6,547 nucleotides of DNA, from assembly GCA_946621875.1 (NCBI GenBank), contig CAMOOX010000063.1:1-6547 (forward strand). Direction: 5' to 3'. Origin of the DNA: UBA1738 sp003453455. Lineage in GTDB: Bacteria > Bacillota > Clostridia > UBA1381. Shown piece after piece: positions 1 to 6,400 of this stretch. The notes below the pieces were generated by a model, which saw only the letters and a program-made list of their open reading frames with translations, did no database searches and was not told where the DNA came from. Within the stretch, counting starts at the first letter, position 1. Each line of letters opens with the position of its first letter. The position numbers and the translations under genes were made by a program.

Positions 1-104
1 GCAGCTGCCATTACTGCATTTGTCCCAAATGAGGGGACGAATGCATAGGTGCTGATTATACATAATGTACAAATCAGCGAAAGTAGTTTTTTGATTTTTT
101 TCAT
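1..104 (-). CDS. Secreted protein, N-terminal fragment (signal peptide)
   Basis: Only the first 34 codons are inside the window; the gene continues past its left edge. The peptide starts MKKIKKLLSLICTLC, a positively charged N-terminus followed by a hydrophobic core, then small residues suitable for signal peptidase I (about residues 28-34, such as AVMA). The two cysteines lack the usual small-residue lipobox context, so a lipoprotein is less likely. The ATG at 102-104 follows a strong AAGGAGG ribosome site at 112-118 with 7 bases between. The gene has its own candidate promoter and is separated from the upstream regulator gene by a terminator. The mature function cannot be told from this fragment. 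Its control region shares a 32-base box with the lyase operon, so I infer a secreted enzyme or surface protein of the same glycan pathway. Confidence 0.75.
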   Translation of the reverse strand, partial: MKKIKKLLSLICTLCIISTYAFVPSFGTNAVMAA

Positions 105-111
105 TAAATAA

Positions 112-118
112 CCTCCTT
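112..118 (-). promoter_or_regulatory. Ribosome binding site of left-edge secreted protein
   Basis: On the minus strand this reads AAGGAGG, a near-perfect Shine-Dalgarno site, 7 bases before the ATG at 102-104. It is the main support for the start of this partial gene. Confidence 0.8.
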
Positions 119-140
119 GTTATTTTTTTTCTTTAATTAC

Positions 141-170
141 ATTTTAGCATGGAGGTACAAAATATATCAA
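141..170 (-). promoter_or_regulatory. Candidate promoter of left-edge secreted protein
   Basis: Read on the minus strand: a -35 hexamer TTGATA (170-165), an 18-base spacer, then TAAAAT (146-141) preceded by TGC, giving an extended -10. Transcription would begin near 134, leaving a leader of about 30 bases with the ribosome site in it. The first three bases of the -35 are the last three of the 32-base box at 168-199. Predicted by eye only. Confidence 0.55.
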
Positions 171-199
171 CAATCAAATTTTGCTATTTCATTTCATTT
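168..199 (-). promoter_or_regulatory. 32-base box, copy 1 (candidate activator site)
   Basis: Read on the minus strand, it begins AAATGAAATG, continues AAATAGCAAA and ends ATTTGATTGTTG. It matches the box at 2525-2556 at 27 of 32 positions without gaps, and both copies run directly into a -35 hexamer in the same register. An activator bound here would touch RNA polymerase at the -35. The obvious candidate is the AraC-type regulator encoded between the two copies, but that assignment is inference. Confidence 0.6.
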
Positions 200-241
200 T
201 TTGCAGTCATGTTACAAAATGGCAAAAATCATTTGATTTCT

Positions 242-278
242 AAAACAAAAAACTGCGGGCAAAAGCTTTTGCCCGCAG
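242..278 (-). terminator. Intrinsic terminator of the AraC regulator gene
   Basis: Positions 253-278 form a perfect 26-base palindrome. The outer arms are CTGCGGGC and GCCCGCAG around AAAAGCTTTT, so a stem of 11-12 pairs can close over a tiny loop. On the minus strand it is followed by TTTTTTGTTTT (252-242), a typical U-tract. It begins three bases after the stop codon of the regulator gene. No T-run follows on the plus strand, so it works in one direction. It should insulate the regulator from the left-edge gene, which has its own promoter. Confidence 0.9.
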
Positions 279-281
279 AGT

Positions 282-2438
282 TTATGAATCGTATTTTTTA
301 AGCAGTCTTGAAAGGGTGAGGACGGTATTGCAACCGACCAGTTTTGCAACATCTTTCAATTTATATGTCGGATTTTCCTTCATTATCTGTTTTGCTTTTT
401 TGTATTTGTAATACATAATGTATTCCTTAAAATTTTTCCCCATAGTGGTTTTGAAAAGCTTGCTCACATAGGTTTCGGATAAGTTAAGGTGCTTTGAAAG
501 GTCGCTCAGCGAAACATCATGCTGATAGTTTTCATCAATAAAGTTTTCAATTTTTTCCTTAACTCTATTATAATTGGAAGAATCGGTATCGTAGATATAC
601 TGCATAACTATATCCAGAAGTTCATATACCTTTTCTTTAAGAGCGTCAAGCGAATCTAAATTTCTCAGTTCAAGATAGATTATTGTATCGGGGCCGAAAA
701 CCTCTTTGGGATCCGCATTTATTTCAGATAAAATCCTTGAAATTGTACTGTAAAGCATCGTTACCAGCAGAACAAAATGTTCATTTGTGAACTCTGCGGA
801 AGAATCAGAATTTATCAGCATATCTACATATTTATGAGCCTTTTTTGAATTAAGCGATTGTACCGCAGATATAAGCTCGGACTCGGTTTCAATAGGATAG
901 AAGAAGCGTTCCGGCTGATTTTTCTGAATATCTTCAATTGTATATATCGGTGCATAAGGAACTGAGGAGAAGTTATATTTTGATACAAAAAGCGCCTCGC
1001 TGTATGACTTGTGCAGGTCATAAAAATTATCAACATATTTTCCCATATATGCACTAAGGTTTGTGGACAGCTGTTTTTCGATTGTTTTAAGGCATTCTTC
1101 AAGCAGGGAGCGGAATTCGCTTTCTCCTGAATGAATCAAAACATGGGTCTGCGGCGTTATATTGATTACCTTAAAGTACTTACAACTCGAAAATGTTTCG
1201 TAAAGCAGATTTGTTATAGCGCTTTTTAATGATGCAAAGCGCATTTCTGAAAGGGAACTATATAAAGCATCATATTCAACATAATAGAGAATTGTTGCGC
1301 AGACGTTATGGATATTATGGAAATCCTCGTGATTTTTAAGAAGATTTTCAAGCTCAGACTGGTCTGTATTGCCTAAAAGTACCATTGTCAGAAGCTGATT
1401 TTCCAGAACCTTTTCACTTTCTTCAATATAGTTCTGCATTAGCAGATTTTCCTTGTTCATCTCATCGACAAAATTACCGATTGTTTCAAATTCGTCATCT
1501 GTATTCTGCACGGTGTTTCCGACTTTTTTGAGTAGGTCGTATATAGGAGTGTATAGACGCTTGGTAAAGCGATTTGCTATATAAAGTCCTACAAGGAGAA
1601 CGGCAAGCGAAATAAACAGAGCGACAATTATCGGAATTAAAAAGTCGCTTGTTCCATAAAATCTGTTTTTAAAGCAAATAACGGATATTTTGGGTATCAA
1701 ATCCGATATGGTCGCATCTTTGGTATAAACATAGTATGAGCCGGCTTTCTCGCCGTTTTTGAGACTTTTTGCAATATCTGAAAGCTTTTCATCAGACGCA
1801 TAAATGATGTCGTCACCTGCGGCAAATGCTATGTTAAAGCCGTCTGAATCAGCACCCTTTACTATATCGTTTATATAGAAGGAAACCAAAAAATATATAG
1901 GAACATTAAAATTGGATTTGTTACAGCTTGCGAGGGTTATGGTGTCGCCTGAAATGAACATATAGGGTGTTGCATGGCTGTCTAAGCTGTAAAGATGTGT
2001 CAGGATTTCGGTAAGTTTGTCCTGCTTTAATCTAAGATAAGAAGCGAAATAGTTATATGTCATTGTACCTTTACTGCTTACCATGCTGAAATTATGGTTT
2101 AAATCATCACCTTTAATAACGGATATTAAAAATATAGAAGGTGCAGCAGAGTCCGAATATGAACGGAGAAAAGTTTGCAACTTTGCTTTGTCAAACTTGC
2201 TGTCATTATTTACATAATTACGGAAATATTCATTGTTTAAAGTTTCATTGTATATAGCCTCGTACTGCACATCGGTAAAAGCGATGCGGCTTGCAATATT
2301 TGAAGAATTTTTGTCAAGAGTATCTTTTGCTCGCTGGGCGTTGGGAAAATAGAACAACAAAAACAGCATTACAAACATAATGCCGGTATATGCAAGACAA
2401 AAATATGCAATGCGTTGCAGGGATTTCTTGTATTTCAT
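282..2438 (-). CDS. Membrane-anchored AraC-family transcriptional regulator (YesS-like)
   Basis: This 718-residue protein is a one-component sensor-regulator. One membrane helix lies at about 10-32 and a second at about 266-290. Between them is an extracytoplasmic region of some 230 residues, probably a Cache-like ligand sensor. A HAMP-like stretch (about 291-345, with TPIYDLL) follows, then a central cytoplasmic region with the SYSEALFVSKY motif common in such regulators (about 479-489). The C-terminus has two helix-turn-helix units, at about 641-665 (SLSDLSKHLNLSETYVSKLF) and 692-716 (LKDVAKLVG). Bacillus YesS, which controls pectin-related genes, has the same plan. The ATG has an AGGAG site at 2448-2452, 9 bases upstream. 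The gene is divergent from the GDPD-lyase operon, the usual place for its regulator. Oddly, the protein ends at KKYDS and lacks the usual final residues after the second helix-turn-helix. The ligand is unknown. Confidence 0.93.
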   Translation of the reverse strand: MKYKKSLQRIAYFCLAYTGIMFVMLFLLFYFPNAQRAKDTLDKNSSNIASRIAFTDVQYEAIYNETLNNEYFRNYVNNDSKFDKAKLQTFLRSYSDSAAPSIFLISVIKGDDLNHNFSMVSSKGTMTYNYFASYLRLKQDKLTEILTHLYSLDSHATPYMFISGDTITLASCNKSNFNVPIYFLVSFYINDIVKGADSDGFNIAFAAGDDIIYASDEKLSDIAKSLKNGEKAGSYYVYTKDATISDLIPKISVICFKNRFYGTSDFLIPIIVALFISLAVLLVGLYIANRFTKRLYTPIYDLLKKVGNTVQNTDDEFETIGNFVDEMNKENLLMQNYIEESEKVLENQLLTMVLLGNTDQSELENLLKNHEDFHNIHNVCATILYYVEYDALYSSLSEMRFASLKSAITNLLYETFSSCKYFKVINITPQTHVLIHSGESEFRSLLEECLKTIEKQLSTNLSAYMGKYVDNFYDLHKSYSEALFVSKYNFSSVPYAPIYTIEDIQKNQPERFFYPIETESELISAVQSLNSKKAHKYVDMLINSDSSAEFTNEHFVLLVTMLYSTISRILSEINADPKEVFGPDTIIYLELRNLDSLDALKEKVYELLDIVMQYIYDTDSSNYNRVKEKIENFIDENYQHDVSLSDLSKHLNLSETYVSKLFKTTMGKNFKEYIMYYKYKKAKQIMKENPTYKLKDVAKLVGCNTVLTLSRLLKKYDS

Positions 2439-2473
2439 GGGCTAAATCTCCTAAAAGATATATTATTGGAAAA

Positions 2474-2502
2474 ATGATAACACAAAATGGAATTTGTGTC
2501 AA
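2474..2502 (-). promoter_or_regulatory. Promoter of the AraC regulator gene
   Basis: On the minus strand: a perfect TTGACA (2502-2497), a 17-base spacer, then TATCAT (2479-2474) preceded by TGT, an extended -10. This is the best consensus promoter in the window, which suggests steady expression of the regulator unless repressed. Transcription would start near 2467, about 28 bases before the ATG. Confidence 0.75.
2480..2499. promoter_or_regulatory. Inverted repeat in regulator promoter (candidate operator)
   Basis: ACACAAA and TTTGTGT are perfect inverted 7-base arms separated by 6 bases. The repeat fills the spacer between -35 and -10 of the regulator promoter and overlaps three bases of the -35. 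A dimeric protein bound here would block polymerase, so it could be a repressor or autoregulation site. AraC proteins more often bind direct repeats, so another regulator is possible. Confidence 0.4.
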
Positions 2503-2524
2503 ACAAAACTTGCTCGATTGTAAG

Positions 2525-2556
2525 AAATGAAATAAAATGACAAATTTTGATTATTG
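2525..2556 (+). promoter_or_regulatory. 32-base box, copy 2 (candidate activator site)
   Basis: It begins AAATGAAATA, continues AAATGACAAA and ends TTTTGATTATTG. It matches the box at 168-199 at 27 of 32 positions; differences are at positions 10, 15, 16, 21 and 29. It includes the small palindrome CAAA-T-TTTG. It lies between the two divergent promoters, ending on the first three bases of the plus-strand -35 and starting 22 bases from the regulator's -35. One bound activator could therefore serve the operon and influence the regulator's own gene. Confidence 0.6.
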
Positions 2557-2582
2557 TAAATAGGGGGGCAAAATGATAAAAT
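2554..2582 (+). promoter_or_regulatory. Candidate promoter of the GDPD-lyase operon
   Basis: A TTGTAA -35 (2554-2559), a 17-base spacer, then TAAAAT (2577-2582) preceded by TGA, an extended -10. The weak -35 overlapped by the 32-base box suits a promoter that needs an activator. The spacer holds a run of six Gs (2563-2568). Transcription would begin near 2589. Confidence 0.55.
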
Positions 2583-2604
2583 TTATATAAGAATATACGA
2601 TACA

Positions 2605-2610
2605 GAGGTG
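2605..2610 (+). promoter_or_regulatory. Ribosome binding site deciding the TTG start of the GDPD gene
   Basis: GAGGTG lies 7 bases before TTG at 2618. The next in-frame ATG, at 2639, has no purine-rich site at a suitable distance. This supports initiation at TTG. Confidence 0.75.
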
Positions 2611-2617
2611 TATAAGA

Positions 2618-3448
2618 TTGAACAGCAAACAGTACATAATGAAAAAAATAAAGGAAAAGAATATTTTAATAGCTGCCCATCAAGGCACTTTTGGGGGTAA
2701 CATAGGTGCAAATACAATATCCTCCGGCAAAAATGCACTCCTGCATGGAGCGGATATTATTGAGGCCGATGTTACGAGAGATAAAGAGGGTGTGCTCTAT
2801 ATGTTTCATGACGCGCATGAGCCTTTCAATTTTGCAGTAGATAAGCATATTCCGGAAATGACGACCGCTGAGGTATCAGCTCTTAAAAGCTTCAATGCAA
2901 ACGGCGATAAATGTCTTCCCGCCCCCGTAAGACTTGATGAGTATCTTAAATATTTCAAGGACAGGGATTGCATAATAAATCTTGACAGATGCTGGAACAT
3001 CTGGGACGAAGTGAATGAATTGGTGAAAAAATACGATATGTTTGACAGGATTATTTACAAAAGTCCGTGCGGCGAAAAATACTGTGAATTTGTGAAAAAC
3101 TGCAAATATCCTATGATTTATATGCAGATTATATCAACGATGAATCAGGCGAATGAGGCTCTGCGATATGGCGATAAAATAGCAGGGTTTGAGGTGCTGT
3201 ATAAAACAGAAGATGATGACCTTTGCAGTGATTCATTTATTGATATGTGCAAGAATAAAGACCTTATTTTATGGTCAAATGCTATGACGCTGAACGATAC
3301 AGATGTACTGTCGGCAGGACATGAAGATAATTCCATAATTGAAAACGGCAAAGATGAATGGAAGTGGCATTTCGGTAAAAAATTCGATATAGTTCAGACA
3401 GATTGGCCTGCTTTGTGGGTCAAATTCAGAGATATATATTTCGGATAA
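2618..3448 (+). CDS. Glycerophosphodiester phosphodiesterase (GDPD)-like protein
   Basis: This 276-residue protein has the GDPD TIM-barrel signature; the family hydrolyses phosphodiesters with a bound metal ion. The motifs in order are HQG at 21-23 (usually HRG), GGN and ANT at 27-33, GADIIEADV at 44-52 (metal ligands E49 and D51), HD at 64-65 (second catalytic His), NLD at 121-123, and FDIVQTDWP at 256-264. The spacing from E49 to H64 is as in characterised GDPDs. It differs from the textbook active site: Arg of HRG is Gln22, Glu of the N-x-E motif is Asp123, and the following Lys is Cys125. The substrate may thus not be an ordinary glycerophosphodiester. With no signal peptide it should be cytosolic; it has eight cysteines. 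It starts at TTG and is followed after 18 bases by the lyase gene, so both are probably one operon. Family assignment is secure, substrate unknown. Confidence 0.9.
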   Translation: MNSKQYIMKKIKEKNILIAAHQGTFGGNIGANTISSGKNALLHGADIIEADVTRDKEGVLYMFHDAHEPFNFAVDKHIPEMTTAEVSALKSFNANGDKCLPAPVRLDEYLKYFKDRDCIINLDRCWNIWDEVNELVKKYDMFDRIIYKSPCGEKYCEFVKNCKYPMIYMQIISTMNQANEALRYGDKIAGFEVLYKTEDDDLCSDSFIDMCKNKDLILWSNAMTLNDTDVLSAGHEDNSIIENGKDEWKWHFGKKFDIVQTDWPALWVKFRDIYFG

Positions 3449-3454
3449 ATAAGT

Positions 3455-3462
3455 GAGGTGAT
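3455..3462 (+). promoter_or_regulatory. Strong ribosome binding site of the lyase gene
   Basis: GAGGTGAT is an 8-base match to the complement of the 16S rRNA tail, with its AGG core 8 bases before the ATG at 3467. It lies in the 18-base gap after the GDPD stop, with no room seen for another promoter, so the lyase is likely translated well from the same message. Confidence 0.8.
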
Positions 3463-3466
3463 ATTT

Positions 3467-6400
3467 ATGAAAAAAAACAAGATAGTTAACTTCATTTTGA
3501 CCTTTACGATAATGACATCGCTGTGTCCCAATTCATTTGCGGTAAATCAGACTTCAACCCCAATATCTACAAAAGACGGCTTTTTGGATGTAGAGGTTGA
3601 AGATATGCCGTATGACGAGGAGTATTTCAAAGTAAAAGAAAACGATATCTATTCGGGCGGAAAGGCGCTTGCGCCTTCAAGCGAGGACAAAACTGTTCCG
3701 CCTGCATCAGCAGAAGCGCAGCTTGATCTCAGCTTCACAGCAGATAAAGGCGGTACATATAACATATGGGTAAGACATACGGGCGAAATTGTAAACCAGC
3801 GTGGTCAATCGGTTTTCATATCAATAGGCGGTGCATCATATTCGAATTTCAGGTTGACGGGAGAACCTAAGGATCCTGTATGGGTAAAAATAGGCTCACT
3901 TTCTGTAAAAGAGGGAAATGTAGGCAGTGTGCGGCTGATACGCCGCCAAGCTGCGGATATAGGATTTGACAGATGTATTATAACAAAAGACGGCTCATAT
4001 GTTCCGGATGATGTCGTGCTCGGAATAAGAAAGGAACAGACCCCGCCCAAGACATTTACTGCAAAGGGCGGAGAATGTGAAATTGAGGCAGAAGATATAA
4101 CAATTTACAATATATTTGATAAAACCGCAAGCTTTAAAATGTCAGGAGGATACGGAATTTTTAATACAGGAGCGGCATCTGCATCTAATGTAAGCAGTAA
4201 TCCGGCAAATGCAGGATTTTCTGTAAAATGCGATGAGAGCGGTACATATTACTTGTGGGGATATGTAAGAGGAAACGCTTCGTCCAATATAATGCTGCTT
4301 TCAGTAAACGGCGGCGGATATGACAGTATAACGGTAGGAAATACAAATGGTAAGTTTGAGTGGATGAAGCTTGTAACAATATCATCTGTCAGCAAGGGAG
4401 ATACCATTAACATACGAATAAGAGCAAATCGCGGAACTGTGAACTTAGACAAGTTTTGCGTAGTAAATGATATTTTAAAACAGCCTTACGGACTTAAAGG
4501 TAACCTTATTGAGAAGGATACGACTGTTACGAATCCGTATCCTGACCCAGGAATTACATTGCCTGCAAGACACCCGAGGGTATACTTTAAAGAGGGCGAT
4601 ATAGAGCGCATTTTAGAGGACAAGGAAAAGGATGACAATGTTGCGGCATGGAGGATGCAGCAGTTAAACCTTGAAGAAGGGCTTAGTGAGAAATTTACAG
4701 GCAGACTGACTGCGCCGAATTCCGGAAAATCCAATGACGATTCAAGCATTACCGCTTGCATTGAAGCGCTTGCTTTTGATTATGTAATAAACAAAAACAA
4801 AGAAAGCGGAGAAAAGGCAATTTCCGCACTTAACAATTATCTTAACACAGTAGTTTTTACGGGAGCGTATGGTGATGAATATGTGCGTCCTGCAGGACAG
4901 CTGATTTTCCATGTAGCGGAAGTTTATGACTGGTGCTATGACCTACTTGATAAAAACACAAAAGAGTATTTTATAGAAAGATCAATAGAGATTGCCGGGG
5001 ATGGTTTGGAAGTTAGATGGCCGTTTGATGGTAGCGGCGTTTCAGGGCATACGGCGGAAGCACAGCTGCAACGCGACTTATTAGCATTTGCCATAGCGGT
5101 CGGTGATGAACGGCCTGATATTTTTAAAAGAATTATGGGCGTTATGTATAAAAACTATGTTCCCCAAAGAACGAGAATATATAACGCACTTATGCCGAAC
5201 CAAGGAAGCCAGTACGGATGCTACCGCGGAAGATGGGAGCTTTTGGCGACAATTCTGATGGACAAAGTAGGCGTTCCGAACCTTTATGGCGAAAATCAGC
5301 ATTATTTCCCATATTGGTATTTGTATGCACGCCGCCCTGACGGACTTATTATGCGTGACGGTGATGCACGAACAGATGGCAACGAAGTCGGTGCATTTTT
5401 GACGCGTCCCGATATGACAAGGGTAATGCTTTTGTCATCGTACTATTTCCAAGATGAGTATTTAAAGGAAGAATTTAACCGCGATTTCGGACTTGGAAAA
5501 AGCTTTGCATATGGTCATGACGGAATGTCCCCGGTTGAGTTCATATGCTTCTATGACGCAGATTTAGGAACAAAAAGCAGCAGTGAATTGCCGCTCACGA
5601 GATATTTCCCGTCGCCTAAGGGAGCGATGTTTGCAAGAACAGGTTTTAATGACGGATTGGATTCCGATGATGTGGTTGCGTATATGAATTTGGAAGAATA
5701 TAACTTCTCAAACCACGACCACTTGGATGCAGGACATTTCCAGATATATTATAAGGGAATTCTGGCAAATGACGCAGGCACTTACGGTTCATATGGCTCA
5801 GCACATGACAGAGGATACTACAAGCGAAGTGTTGCACATAACACAATGGCTGTGCGAAATCCGTCAAGTCCTGTAACCTTCCAAGGTTATACTACATATG
5901 ACGGAGGACAGCGCGCAGGAAAAGACGGCTCTGATGCAGGTGCTGAAATATTTGAAACGGACGAATACAAGTTCGGAGAAATTTTGGGTCACGAATTTGG
6001 TAAGGACGAGAAAGAACCTGAATATTCCTATCTTGCAGGAAATATAGCGAGAGCATATAAACCTGACACTGTTGAAAACTATGAGCGCAGTTTTATGTTT
6101 TATAATTTGAAGGACAAAAATCATCCTGCTGCAATGATAGTTTTTGACAGGATAACATCGGTAAATTCATCTTATAAAAAAGCGTGGCTCTTAAATGGTC
6201 CTACTCTGCCTGTGATAAACGGCAACAGAACTGTATTTGTCAATGATGAAAACGGCTATAACGGCAAAATGACGGTGGATACACTTCTTCCGCAAAATAT
6301 TGATATTGTCACAATCGGTGGAGAAGGGCAAGATGCGTATGTAGCCGGGACGAATTACTCGGCGGATGCTAATCTCAATCCGAATTTAACGCACGAAGGA

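Noticed and set aside
214..222. Nine-base match ACAAAATGG also found at 2482-2490 in the regulator promoter
   Set aside because: It is short and A/T-rich, and its orientation relative to the 32-base box differs between the two places, so chance is a sufficient explanation.
2582..2591. TTTATATAAG as an alternative -10 for the GDPD operon
   Set aside because: Seventeen bases upstream lies the G-run region with no -35-like hexamer, whereas TAAAAT at 2577-2582 pairs with TTGTAA at the right distance and matches the second promoter's layout.
2583..2617. Possible riboswitch or attenuator leader before the GDPD gene
   Set aside because: The predicted leader is only about 30 bases and shows no stem-loop or conserved element.
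2639..2641. ATG as the start of the GDPD gene
   Set aside because: No Shine-Dalgarno site precedes it at a suitable distance, while the TTG at 2618 has GAGGTG seven bases upstream.
2314..3351. Minus-strand frames of 60-68 codons around the regulator start and opposite the GDPD gene
   Set aside because: They overlap confident genes, their peptides show no domain or plausible membrane protein pattern, and one would run through the regulator's promoter.
3805..6124. Several minus-strand open frames of 66-91 codons opposite the lyase gene
   Set aside because: They lie wholly inside a confident gene, have no convincing ribosome sites or recognisable motifs, and overlap one another. They are shadows of the lyase coding frame.
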